NCBI GenBank assembly: GCA_003489345.1
Contig: DNIT01000052.1
Span: forward strand, 1-10,517
Origin: Pelotomaculum sp.
Lineage (GTDB): Bacteria; Bacillota; Desulfotomaculia; Desulfotomaculales; Pelotomaculaceae
Length of the DNA stretch: 10,517 bases
Direction: 5' to 3'
The notes beneath the pieces were generated by a model. The model worked only from the letters and a program-made list of their open reading frames with translations, made no database searches and was not told the origin of the DNA. Made by a program: the position numbers and the translations under genes. Below are positions 1 through 6,472 of the stretch, piece after piece (positions within the stretch are counted from its first letter, which is position 1; each line of letters starts with the position of its first letter).

Positions 1-219
1 TTTTTGGCGTATAAACTGGCAGAACAAGGCAAACAGCTTATTACTATAGATAAATGGTACCCATCAAGTAAGCTTTGTCGGTTTTGCGGGACAGTCAACG
101 CAGAATTGACGCTTGCAGACAGGGTTTGGACTTGTTCATGTGGCCAGGTACTTGACAGAGATATAAATGCTGCCATCAATATCAAAAATGAAGGCTGCCG
201 AATGCTTGGCATAGCCTAA
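1..219 (+). CDS. tnpB: TnpB (OrfB) RNA-guided nuclease of an IS200/IS605-type element, C-terminal end only
   Basis: Only the last 72 or so codons are visible, and the frame is open to the left edge, so the true start lies outside the window. The C-terminal zinc ribbon is clear: CRFCG, then about 20 residues later CSCG, giving the Cys pairs typical of TnpB/OrfB. It is followed by LDRDINAAINI, which carries the third RuvC aspartate (DRD) of this family. Known TnpB proteins are RNA-guided nucleases carried by IS200/IS605 elements and use an RNA made from the right end of the element. The second Cys pair is C-x-C rather than C-x2-C, a variant I believe occurs in this family. No TnpA is visible. 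Whether the full gene is intact cannot be judged here. Confidence 0.9.
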   Translation, partial: FLAYKLAEQGKQLITIDKWYPSSKLCRFCGTVNAELTLADRVWTCSCGQVLDRDINAAINIKNEGCRMLGIA

Positions 220-327
220 TAATATATAAAGAACCGTTGGGCGAACGGGGATAGCTTGGTAATGATACTGGCATTAGTCGGTACGTCCCAAGAAGCCTCC
301 ACCTCTAAGGTGGTGGGAGTACGCCAC
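220..327 (+). mobile_element. Right end of the IS200/IS605-type element, probable omega-RNA (reRNA) scaffold
   Basis: This non-coding tail directly follows the tnpB stop. It contains a small hairpin (CCGTT 234-238 with AACGG 244-248). It ends in a larger one (CCTCCACC 296-303 with GGTGGTGG 309-316, loop TCTAA, one T-T mismatch). A subterminal hairpin of the type CCCCACC-TCTAA-GGTGGGG just inside the right end is a common look for IS605/IS1341-type elements. In characterised TnpB systems the guide RNA covers the tnpB 3' end and this region, and its guide is the host DNA right after the element. The exact boundary is not proven; I place it near 320-328, at the bases following the hairpin. Confidence 0.6.
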
Positions 328-383
328 GGGCGCTGATTTTAGCGGTGTAGCCCGTTAAAATTGTAAAGAGGCAGGTGGTAAAG

Positions 384-1301
384 ATGCGCCCTAAAACGAT
401 TGCATTCTCCGATGGACTGCCGGTCAAGGTATTTGCCGGGTGCGTGGAACAATATCCCTACCACTGGCATAACACCCTGGAAATTGTGCAGGTGCTGAGA
501 GGGTCCGTCAATATGACCCTTGGCGACGACAACCTCCTGCTGCGCGAAAATGACATCGCCGTAGTCAACGTGAACGAACTGCACCGTATCACCCAAAGCC
601 AGGACAACGAAATCCTGTTTATTCAGATTGATGCCGACTTTTACCGGAGCCTTCTGCCAGACGGCAGATATTTGTTTATCTACTGCTGTTCGGTTTATCA
701 CGAAGCGGAGTCACCCGAAAAATACAAAGGACTGAAGGAATACATTGCCCGGCTGGTAGGGGCGTTCCATGCAAACGCCCGCGGAGAGCATAGAAAAAAT
801 ATTGAAAACATCCTGACATCCATGCTGGGTTATATTACATATAATTTTGATTTTTTACGCTGGGGCTATGGCACGACGGAATTCAACGAAAAGCTTGTGG
901 AAAGGCTTCTGCAAATGGCCGGGCGTGCCAGCGGCGATCATGAGGTGAAATTGGAACTGAAGGCTCTGGCGGCAGAGCTTGATATCAGCTTTTATCATCT
1001 GTCGCACGACATTAAAGAAAGATTCGGGCAAACCTTCATGAAACTGCTGCATTACAGTCGGTGTGAATATGCCGCAAAGCTGCTTTTAAGCACCGGCAGA
1101 CAGATTCTTGACATTGCTATGGAATGCGGATTTTCCGATCCCAAATACCTCAACAAACACTTTAAGCATTTTTTTAAGCATTCCCCTTCGGAATTTCGTG
1201 CGATATACCGGGCGGATGTCAAAACACTGGCATCGCAGGCGCAGTATCGTGACCTGCTCCTTTCCCATATAAAGAATTATTTCATCACTGGAAACAGCTG
1301 A
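384..1301 (+). CDS. AraC-family transcriptional regulator with N-terminal cupin sensor (copy 1)
   Basis: Protein of 305 residues. The N-terminal half is a cupin-like AraC sensor domain: residues 25-33 read PYHWHNTLE (H27, H29, E33), with H67 in NELHRI, a possible metal-binding pattern. A Cys pair (C101-C102) in YCCSVYHEAESPEKY is shared with the next gene. The C-terminal half (about 190-275) holds the two helix-turn-helix motifs of AraC/XylS proteins, ending in CGFSDPKYLNKHFK and HSPSEFR. I chose ATG at 384 rather than the in-frame GTG at 375. The GTG lies inside the likely ribosome binding site (AGGTGG 373-378), and the paralogue starts at the equivalent MRP-TIAFS. The effector and targets are unknown. 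The gene starts only about 55 bases after the transposon end, so its promoter may have been altered by the insertion. Confidence 0.9.
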   Translation: MRPKTIAFSDGLPVKVFAGCVEQYPYHWHNTLEIVQVLRGSVNMTLGDDNLLLRENDIAVVNVNELHRITQSQDNEILFIQIDADFYRSLLPDGRYLFIYCCSVYHEAESPEKYKGLKEYIARLVGAFHANARGEHRKNIENILTSMLGYITYNFDFLRWGYGTTEFNEKLVERLLQMAGRASGDHEVKLELKALAAELDISFYHLSHDIKERFGQTFMKLLHYSRCEYAAKLLLSTGRQILDIAMECGFSDPKYLNKHFKHFFKHSPSEFRAIYRADVKTLASQAQYRDLLLSHIKNYFITGNS

Positions 1302-1353
1302 TAATGTTTGGAATATACAGAGCCGCTTTCAAATTATACACTTTCCCATCGTC

Positions 1354-1384
1354 AACCCGCATTTTTTCAAATGCGGGTTTCTTT
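1354..1384 (+). terminator. Intrinsic terminator between the two AraC-type genes
   Basis: A perfect 11 bp stem (AACCCGCATTT with AAATGCGGGTT, loop TTTC) is followed by a short T-rich run. It lies about 50 bases after the stop of the first regulator, so the two paralogues are probably separate transcription units. Confidence 0.8.
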
Positions 1385-1486
1385 AATTTAAAAATTAAAA
1401 AAAGATGTCAAACCGCAAAAGTGTCAATGAAAGGTCCGGAAATAGAAAATAGAATAAAAGCAGCCCAAAAGGAGGTGCTGAAAAAA

Positions 1487-2380
1487 ATGCGCCCGGAAAC
1501 GATAGCATTTTCAGAGGATATGCCGGTCAGGGCTTGCATCCGGAACATTACCGAATATCCCTACCACTGGCACAAAGCCCTGGAAGTCATCATGGTATTG
1601 AAAGGCCAGGCAACGATTGGCGTCAGCGGCGAAACCCACCTGCTGACGGAGAATAACATTGTGGTCGTCAACAGGGATGAGCTTCACTGCATCAAGGGCA
1701 AAGATAACAAGCTGTTAATCGTTCAGATTGATTCAGACTTTTGCAAAAGGACTTATCCCGATTTTCAATACGTTTTCCTCCACTGCTGTTCTTCGTATCA
1801 TGAGGCGGAGGCGCCGGAAAAGTACAAAACCGTGAAAGGGCATGTTTTACACTTGGTTCGGCTGTTGATAAACATGGAAGCGGGCAAAAACCATAAGGTA
1901 AAGGTAAGGGACTGTCTGGAAGAAACCTTGGCCTGTATGATTGACGGCTTTGATTACCTTCGCTACGGTTCGGGAATCCATGCCTTCATGGATAAACATG
2001 TGAAAAGGTACAGAGATATCTATGAATATGTGCTGAAAACACCGGCCGGGCAGCACAGGCTGACGGATCTAGCGGAGATAGCCGGGATCTCTACGCAGCA
2101 CATGTCTCACGACATCAAGGACAAATTCGGGCTTTCCTTCGTGGAGCTTTTAGCCTGTGGCCGATGTATGGTTGCGGCAAGGCTGCTTTTAAGCACCGGT
2201 AAAATGATCCGCGACATCTCGGCCGAATGCGGTTTTTCCGACCCCAAATATCTTGTCAAATACTTTAAGATGTATTATCGTTACACGCCCTCGGAATTTC
2301 GCAAAAAGTACAAAATGGATGAGGAAACCCTGGCCTCCCGGATGCGATACGAGGAAATCCCTCTGTCCGCTGCCATCTAA
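1487..2380 (+). CDS. AraC-family transcriptional regulator with N-terminal cupin sensor (copy 2)
   Basis: Protein of 297 residues, clearly a paralogue of the preceding regulator along its whole length. It has the same start (MRPETIAFS), the same cupin signature YPYHWHKALE (H27, H29, E33, then H67 in DELHCI) and the same Cys pair (C100-C101 in HCCSSYHEAEAPEKY). The same C-terminal double helix-turn-helix ends in CGFSDPKYLVKYFK and YTPSEFR. An open frame reaches back to 1304, but it crosses the terminator. A strong GGAGGTG at 1471-1477 sits 9 bases before ATG 1487, which settles the start. The sensor halves differ more than the DNA-binding halves, so the copies may respond to different signals while recognising related sites; that is inference. 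No regulated operon is adjacent apart from the gene remnant downstream. Confidence 0.92.
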   Translation: MRPETIAFSEDMPVRACIRNITEYPYHWHKALEVIMVLKGQATIGVSGETHLLTENNIVVVNRDELHCIKGKDNKLLIVQIDSDFCKRTYPDFQYVFLHCCSSYHEAEAPEKYKTVKGHVLHLVRLLINMEAGKNHKVKVRDCLEETLACMIDGFDYLRYGSGIHAFMDKHVKRYRDIYEYVLKTPAGQHRLTDLAEIAGISTQHMSHDIKDKFGLSFVELLACGRCMVAARLLLSTGKMIRDISAECGFSDPKYLVKYFKMYYRYTPSEFRKKYKMDEETLASRMRYEEIPLSAAI

Positions 2381-2382
2381 AA

Positions 2383-2631
2383 ACACTGCCGTCCAAACAT
2401 GCCTATTGGATGAAACTGTTTTTCCCTCCGGTGGAAATACTGAAAAACGCATATCCTTTTCTTACCGCGCGACCGTTTCTCCTGCCGGTCTGCTGGGTGC
2501 TGCGGGGTGTTAAATGCCTGCTGTTCAAACGCAGGCACATGTTTCATACAATCTATAACATTTATGCAGTGTCCGGGAAAGATATCGCTGGCATGAAAGA
2601 CTTGCACAAAAAGGTTGGGCTTTTGAAATAG
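2383..2631 (+). pseudogene. Remnant of a nucleotidyltransferase-like gene (3' end only)
   Basis: The open frame from about 2383 reads on to a stop at 2629-2631. Its first ATG (2410) has no ribosome binding site. The peptide from 2410 is 73 residues: FFPPVEILKNAYPFL, then a short hydrophobic run (LLPVCWVLRGVKCLLFKRR), then a basic and amphipathic tail. From memory this resembles the C-terminal tail of uncharacterised nucleotidyltransferase family proteins (NTP_transf_5 type) of surface polysaccharide loci, which end with a similar FPP-E-MK-YPFL and LLP-W-R pattern. The whole catalytic domain is missing, and the AraC stop lies immediately upstream, so a truncated remnant is the simplest reading. 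A short expressed peptide cannot be excluded. The family assignment is tentative. Confidence 0.45.
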
Positions 2632-2642
2632 TCATAGCGATT

Positions 2643-2685
2643 ACACCGTTGCCTGCTAAAAAAGCATGCAACGGCGTGTTTTATT
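2643..2685 (+). terminator. Intrinsic terminator after the gene remnant
   Basis: The core stem CCGTTGC (2646-2652) pairs with GCAACGG (2668-2674) and extends inward by TGC with GCA. It is followed by TTTTATT from 2679. It closes the plus-strand regulator/remnant region before the convergent minus-strand genes. The stretch from 2690 to 2786 shows no further gene. Confidence 0.7.
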
Positions 2686-2786
2686 GTAACCAGCAAAAAA
2701 GTTTGAGAGTCTACCAAAAACAGATGGTTTGAATGAAACTTGAACAATTTGGTTTTCGACGGCTTACTGATTCTGTCAATGGGCTA

Positions 2787-3296
2787 TTACAGAGAGAGTG
2801 AAGCCTCTGACCTGAGCTCCTCGATAACCCTGGCGTCAGTAGGAAAGGCCAGCGGCGGCAAATCGTCCAAAGCAAAATAACCCACCCGATCAAGGTCGGC
2901 CTGCGCCGTTAGTTCACCTGCGGTGATCTCAGCCCTGAACCAGATCCCCACCGTGTGGGTTTCCGGGTTGTGAAAGTTAGACTGGACGGAAAAGACTCCT
3001 TTCAGCCTGATATCCAGGTTGGTCTCCTCTTTAAATTCCCTTACGATGGCTTCATATACGTCTTCGTCGTATTCCACATAGCCACAGGGAATGCACCAGA
3101 GCCCCCGGCAGCTGCCGGCGCGCCGTCCCAGCAAGAGTTGCCCCCGGTCGTTTAGAACTACCGCAGCGACACCGACCACCGGGTTTTCATATAGGATATA
3201 TGAGCAGACGGAACAGGTAAGCCTCTGTCGCTCACCCTGCTCCTTATAGTTTAGATGGCCCCCGCACTTGGGACAGTAAAAAAAGCGTTGCTTCAT
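2787..3296 (-). CDS. Nudix hydrolase with N-terminal zinc ribbon
   Basis: Protein of 169 residues. An N-terminal zinc ribbon has two Cys pairs (C8/C11 in CPKC and C28/C31 in CSVC). A Nudix domain follows with the Nudix box at residues 72-94: G72, E78, then REFKEETNL (R86, E87, E90, E91). The usual Gly near the end of the box is Asn, which does not affect the metal-binding glutamates. Family members hydrolyse nucleoside diphosphates linked to another moiety. The zinc ribbon plus Nudix layout recalls NADH pyrophosphatase-like proteins, but this one is shorter and lacks an evident NudC signature, so the substrate is open. It lies 37 bases downstream of the malic enzyme on the same strand and is probably cotranscribed. 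The ribosome binding site before ATG 3296 is weak (GGGTG), hinting at translational coupling or low expression. Confidence 0.9.
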   Translation of the reverse strand: MKQRFFYCPKCGGHLNYKEQGERQRLTCSVCSYILYENPVVGVAAVVLNDRGQLLLGRRAGSCRGLWCIPCGYVEYDEDVYEAIVREFKEETNLDIRLKGVFSVQSNFHNPETHTVGIWFRAEITAGELTAQADLDRVGYFALDDLPPLAFPTDARVIEELRSEASLSL

Positions 3297-3333
3297 AGCC
3301 GTTCACCCGTGATCATTTTTTCATTACACTATG

Positions 3334-4764
3334 CTATACGAGGGAGTCAAATTCCTCCTCTTTGCCACCGAGAATACTTCTGTGTACTCCGGTTCGCTCG
3401 GCCGCCTTCTCAACCGCCTTGGCCACGGTTGACGCTACAACATCGTTAAAGATCGACGGGATGATATTATCTGCGGCAAGCTGGTCGTCTTTGACGATAC
3501 CAGCCAGGGCATATGCCGCGGCCAGACACATTTCATCATTGACGGTTCTGGCGTGGCAGTTCAGCGCTCCCCGGAAAAGTCCCGGAAAGGCGAGGGCATT
3601 GTTGATCTGGTTGGGATAGTCGGATCTGCCCGTGGCAATGACCCCGGCGATATCGAAGATTTCCTCCGGCTCAATTTCCGGATCCGGGTTAGCCAGGGCA
3701 AAAACAACCGGTCTTTCCGCCATCTGCAAAATATCAGCACGGCTGAGTAATCCCGGCGCCGATACGCCCACAAAGAAGTCAGCACCGGGCAATACTTCTT
3801 TTAGCGGCCCGTGCAAGCATTCCTCGTTCGTATGTTCGGCAATCCACTTTTTGGAACTTACTGCGGGTATATTGTCTCTGGCTATAGCCCCTTTGCGGTC
3901 ACAGGCAATAATATGTCTTACGCCGGCTTTTTGCAGCAACTTGATGATAGCCACCCCGGCTGCGCCGGCTCCGCTGATAACCATCTTTATATCACCAATA
4001 TTTTTCTTTACAACCTTGAGTGCGTTGATTAGACCGGCCAGGGTAACGATAGCGGTGCCGTGCTGGTCGTCATGGAATACGGGTATATCCAGTCTTTTCG
4101 ACAATTTTTCCTCGATTTCAAAACACTTGGGGGCTGCGATGTCCTCCAGGTTAATGCCGCCGAAGGAAGGAGCGATGGCCGCGACTGCTTCAATAATTTG
4201 GTCAGTTTCGTGTGCGTCAAGGCATAAGGGGAAGGCGTTGATACCGGCAAAACGCTTGAACAGAACAGCCTTGCCCTCCATCACCGGGAGGGCGGCAGCC
4301 GGTCCAAGGTTGCCCAGACCAAGGACGGCCGAGCCATCGGTGACAATAGCAACCGAATTGCCTTTCATGGTTAGTTTGTAAGCCATGTCCGGGTCCTGCG
4401 CGATGGCTTCCGAAACACCGGCTACGCCAGGTGTATAAACGAGCGCGAGGTCTTCCCAGTTTTGCAGGGGTCTCGTAGAGGATATTTCGATTTTGCCCCC
4501 CAGGTGCTTCATAATGACCCGGTCTGCCACGTGGATAATTTCCACTTCGGGGATTGCATCCAGTGCTTCGATAATTTCACCAAGGTGGCTCCTGTCACGC
4601 AGACGGATCATCAGATCCCTGGTAATGTGAGACGGGGAAGCCGATATTAGCTCTATGGCTCCCAAACTACCCTTTTCTTTGGCAACAATCGTGAGGACCT
4701 TTGCTAAAGTCCCCGGCTGATTGCTGAGCCTTAACCGTATGTTGAGATTGAGGGGCATCGACAT
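3334..4764 (-). CDS. NAD(P)-dependent malic enzyme with N-terminal ACT domain
   Basis: Protein of 476 residues that oxidatively decarboxylates malate to pyruvate in the cytosol. Residues 1 to about 85 form an ACT-type small-molecule-binding domain (LNIRLRLSNQPGTLAKVL). The catalytic part follows: Y110 in VYTPGVA, K165 in EGKAVLFK, metal-binding E207-D208 in NLEDIAAPKCFEIE and D232-D233 in FHDDQHGT. The Rossmann glycine motif is GAGAAG (265-270), with D289 in ACDRKG after the second strand favouring NAD. SDYPNQINN (381-389) is the conserved substrate-site segment. Start ATG 4764 has GGAGG (4772-4776) at good spacing. The ACT domain suggests allosteric control, possibly by an amino acid or related ligand; that is inference. 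In this kind of anaerobe the enzyme could link malate and pyruvate in the C4-acid or propionate pathways. Confidence 0.95.
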   Translation of the reverse strand: MSMPLNLNIRLRLSNQPGTLAKVLTIVAKEKGSLGAIELISASPSHITRDLMIRLRDRSHLGEIIEALDAIPEVEIIHVADRVIMKHLGGKIEISSTRPLQNWEDLALVYTPGVAGVSEAIAQDPDMAYKLTMKGNSVAIVTDGSAVLGLGNLGPAAALPVMEGKAVLFKRFAGINAFPLCLDAHETDQIIEAVAAIAPSFGGINLEDIAAPKCFEIEEKLSKRLDIPVFHDDQHGTAIVTLAGLINALKVVKKNIGDIKMVISGAGAAGVAIIKLLQKAGVRHIIACDRKGAIARDNIPAVSSKKWIAEHTNEECLHGPLKEVLPGADFFVGVSAPGLLSRADILQMAERPVVFALANPDPEIEPEEIFDIAGVIATGRSDYPNQINNALAFPGLFRGALNCHARTVNDEMCLAAAYALAGIVKDDQLAADNIIPSIFNDVVASTVAKAVEKAAERTGVHRSILGGKEEEFDSLV

Positions 4765-4814
4765 GATAAAACCTCCGTTATATCAGTATAATGTATACAA
4801 TATTCATAATTCAT

Positions 4815-4842
4815 ATTGTAGCACGGAAATTCGCACATGCAA
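4815..4842 (-). promoter_or_regulatory. Probable sigma-A promoter of the malic enzyme operon
   Basis: Read on the minus strand, TTGCAT (4842-4837) is followed after 16 bases by TACAAT (4820-4815), about 50 bases before the start codon. A second candidate -10 (TATACT) lies nearer the gene but has no good partner. Confidence 0.5.
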
Positions 4843-4941
4843 TAGTTGTCGAATTATGTTTATAAAAACCGCAGAATTTTAAAAAGGTTGTATATCTATT
4901 TTCTCGATATCACTGTAAAAAGATTAATAAATATTTACATC

Positions 4942-4966
4942 AACTGATCGGTATAACCGACTAGTT
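4942..4966. repeat. Inverted repeat in the malic enzyme/tRNA spacer
   Basis: AACTGATCGGT and ACCGACTAGTT flank a 3-base centre (11 positions with one wobble and one mismatch). The rest of the 4765-5116 stretch is AT-rich and shows no gene. The repeat could be an operator for the divergent units or a weak hairpin. No T tract follows on either strand, so I do not call it a terminator. Confidence 0.35.
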
Positions 4967-5116
4967 TATTGTATAAAAAGAGCCGGACAGGTATCCGTTC
5001 AGGAGATATATCCTTATTAGACAACCATGTCGCTGACGCAGTATCGGCAAAAGAATGAAAATCTATGTTTTCAGGCTGGGATAGGATAAAGGCAAAAATT
5101 TAGGGCTGCCGTTTTC

Positions 5117-5145
5117 TTGACTTTCAGTACACAAACAGGTACAAT
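5117..5145 (+). promoter_or_regulatory. Near-consensus sigma-A promoter of the tRNA gene
   Basis: TTGACT (5117-5122) and TACAAT (5140-5145) are separated by exactly 17 bases. The predicted start of transcription, around 5152, lies about 14 bases before the tRNA, as expected for a tRNA with a short 5' leader. Confidence 0.8.
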
Positions 5146-5165
5146 TGTTAATGCGAATAAGACAT

Positions 5166-5243
5166 CGGGGCGTAGCTCAGTTTGGCTAGAGCGCTACCTT
5201 GGGGTGGTAGAGGCCGCACGTTCGAGTCGTGTCGCTCCGACCA
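5166..5243 (+). tRNA. tRNA-Pro (anticodon GGG)
   Basis: A full cloverleaf can be drawn. The acceptor stem CGGGGCG pairs with CGCTCCG (one G-U). The D stem is GCTC/GAGC, the anticodon stem CTACC/GGTAG with loop TTGGGGT, and the T stem GCACG/CGTGT with loop TTCGAGT. The anticodon GGG is at 5201-5203. The C1-G72 acceptor end and A73 are characteristic of bacterial tRNA-Pro. The CCA end (5241-5243) is encoded. The gene stands alone with its own promoter and terminator. Confidence 0.96.
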
Positions 5244-5249
5244 GTTTAT

Positions 5250-5297
5250 AAAACCCATGAGTCCTTGTTTTACGGGACGCATGGGTTTTACTTATTT
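5250..5297 (+). terminator. Terminator of tRNA-Pro
   Basis: A long stem begins seven bases after the tRNA CCA end: AAAACCCATG (5250-5259) with CATGGGTTTT (5280-5289), extended inward by GTCC with GGAC across one mismatch. It is followed by ACTTATTT. It should release the tRNA precursor and separate it from the ferredoxin gene. Confidence 0.8.
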
Positions 5298-5383
5298 GGG
5301 ACAAATCTAAATATCTTTTTTACATAATTTATACCTTTTGTGCCAAACTATATCTGCTCTAAATTTTATAGGAGGTGTTAACA

Positions 5384-5572
5384 ATGCAAGTTGAGGTCGA
5401 CCAGGAATTGTGCATAAGCTGTGGAGTTTGCGTTGATCTTTGTCCGGATGTCTTTGCATGGAATGAAAATGAAAAAGCCCACAGCACTGTGGACGAGGTG
5501 CCGGCTGAATTTGAAGAAGTAGCGCAAGAGGCCATTGACAGCTGCCCGACCAGTGCTATTTCAGGAGATTGA
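5384..5572 (+). CDS. Ferredoxin, single [4Fe-4S] cluster type
   Basis: Protein of 62 residues, a small cytosolic electron carrier. The cluster motif is C10-x2-C13-G-x-C16-x3-C20-P near the N-terminus, with the remaining ligand in DSCPTSAI (C54-P). This is the layout of monocluster ferredoxins of the Desulfovibrio gigas type, where the first three cysteines of the N-terminal motif and the late Cys-Pro hold one cluster. In those proteins the fourth N-terminal Cys forms a disulfide with a mid-chain Cys. Here no mid-chain Cys exists, so C20 is left free. The in-frame GTG at 5375 lies inside the ribosome binding site GGAGGTG (5371-5377), so ATG 5384 is the start. The acidic composition is typical of the family. 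The partner enzymes cannot be told from context, as it appears monocistronic. Confidence 0.93.
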   Translation: MQVEVDQELCISCGVCVDLCPDVFAWNENEKAHSTVDEVPAEFEEVAQEAIDSCPTSAISGD

Positions 5573-5649
5573 CGCTGGCAATAGATTGAGTTTGGCGCTG
5601 GGCCGGGTACAGTATAATGGTCTCGCCGGTAAACGGTTGAGTACGCTAT

Positions 5650-5689
5650 AAGGCCCTTGAAGGCCTGATGGAATTCAGGGGCCTTTATC
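5650..5689 (+). terminator. Hairpin terminator downstream of the ferredoxin gene
   Basis: A 12 bp stem (AAGGCCCTTGAA 5650-5661 with TTCAGGGGCCTT 5674-5685, one T-G pair) has a 12-base loop and is followed by TATC. The U tract is poor, but the stem is strong and correctly placed about 80 bases after the ferredoxin stop. A TATAAT at 5613-5618 just upstream leaves open that it ends a separate short RNA. Confidence 0.55.
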
Positions 5690-5940
5690 AATATGATGTC
5701 CTTTGACACCTTTCCACCTGCGGATCCGTATATTGTTTTATAACTGTGCCCCGCCGACGCCGCTGTTTCATAATAACTCTTTAGGGTATTGTGGTTTTGA
5801 CGGGTACTCCGGAAGGTGGTGAAGCCTTTGCTGTTTAAGTGTCTTAAAGAATGCAGTAAAGACGCAAATTTAGATTTTTTGTGAGCATTACCGGCGCGTT
5901 TTTGCACAAACTGTGCTGTGGTTACAGAAACTAAAATTTT
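5690..5940. other. Spacer before speD without a supported gene
   Basis: No ribosome binding site plus start codon combination is convincing on either strand. A minus-strand frame is open from 5907 leftward, but it runs antisense through the terminator and much of the ferredoxin gene and has no recognisable family. I treat the stretch as non-coding or decayed. Confidence 0.4.
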
Positions 5941-5941
5941 A

Positions 5942-5969
5942 TTGACAAGATAAGATAATATGCTAAAAT
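5942..5969 (+). promoter_or_regulatory. Promoter of speD with extended -10
   Basis: TTGACA (5942-5947), a perfect -35, is followed after 16 bases by TAAAAT (5964-5969), with TG at 5961-5962 forming an extended -10. The leader to the speD start is then about 80 bases. Confidence 0.75.
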
Positions 5970-5976
5970 TGAATTT

Positions 5977-5994
5977 GATTGGAATTGACCAATC
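5977..5994 (+). repeat. Inverted repeat at the speD transcription start
   Basis: GATTGG (5977-5982) and CCAATC (5989-5994) flank AATTGA, starting within a base or two of the predicted transcription start. The position would suit an operator or a 5' stabilising hairpin in the speD leader. No known regulator is recognised. Confidence 0.35.
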
Positions 5995-6057
5995 CTTTGA
6001 GTTTAAACGGGGGGTTTGTTAATTCCAAAAATATTGTCCAAAAGGGGAGGCAGATAA

Positions 6058-6438
6058 ATGAAACATTTGGGCCGCCATGTATTGGCTGAAATTTGTGGAT
6101 GCGACTTCGACATCCTTAACGACATCAACAGGGTTGAAGAAATCATGGTTAACGCTGCGCTGGAAGCAGGTGCCGAAGTCAGAGAATGTGTATTTCACAA
6201 ATTCAGTCCTCAAGGGGTTAGCGGTGTGGTGGTAATTTCAGAATCGCACCTGGCTATCCATACCTGGCCGGAACTGGGCTATGCGGCAGTAGACGTATTC
6301 ACCTGTGGTGAAAAAGTAAATCCCTGGGACGCATGCAACTACCTTACCGACCACTTTAATGCCAAACAAACTACCGCCAAAGAGATGAAGCGGGGCATGA
6401 TGCCGGAAGTTTACCTTGGGGAAGCCGTAAATCTATAG
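6058..6438 (+). CDS. speD: S-adenosylmethionine decarboxylase proenzyme (SpeD, prokaryotic class 1B)
   Basis: Protein of 126 residues, the normal length for the small bacterial form. It is made as a proenzyme that cuts itself between E62 and S63 (in VISESHLAIHTWPE), turning S63 into the pyruvoyl cofactor on the new alpha chain. H68 and C83 (in FTCGEKVNPW) match the processing and catalytic residues known from the Thermotoga maritima enzyme, including the numbering. It makes decarboxylated SAM, the aminopropyl donor for spermidine. ATG 6058 has GGGGAGG at 6044-6050. No spermidine synthase (speE) follows within the window. The gene has its own promoter and terminator, so the aminopropyltransferase must be encoded elsewhere or have been lost. 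Confidence 0.96.
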   Translation: MKHLGRHVLAEICGCDFDILNDINRVEEIMVNAALEAGAEVRECVFHKFSPQGVSGVVVISESHLAIHTWPELGYAAVDVFTCGEKVNPWDACNYLTDHFNAKQTTAKEMKRGMMPEVYLGEAVNL

Positions 6439-6472
6439 GAGGGATATTTATTAGTACCAACAGAAAATTGGG

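Noticed and set aside
1304..1486. N-terminal extension of the second AraC-type regulator
   Set aside because: The extension crosses an intrinsic terminator and is absent in the paralogue; a strong ribosome binding site supports ATG 1487.
384..2380. CRISPR-like or other direct repeats
   Set aside because: Similar stretches at about 452/1557 and 1077/2180 reflect gene duplication of the two regulators, not a repeat array.
3632..4381. Plus-strand open frame of 249 codons
   Set aside because: It lies entirely antisense to the malic enzyme gene, whose protein is unmistakable; the composition is that of a shadow frame.
5250..5289. tRNA 3' end as an integration site with a flanking repeat
   Set aside because: No repeat of the tRNA 3' end and no integrase are visible in the window; the structure is a plain terminator.
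5359..5907. Minus-strand open frame of 182 codons
   Set aside because: It runs antisense through the well-supported ferredoxin gene and its terminator, has no recognisable domain, and has no ribosome binding site that I could identify. Only the 5690-5907 part could be a remnant.
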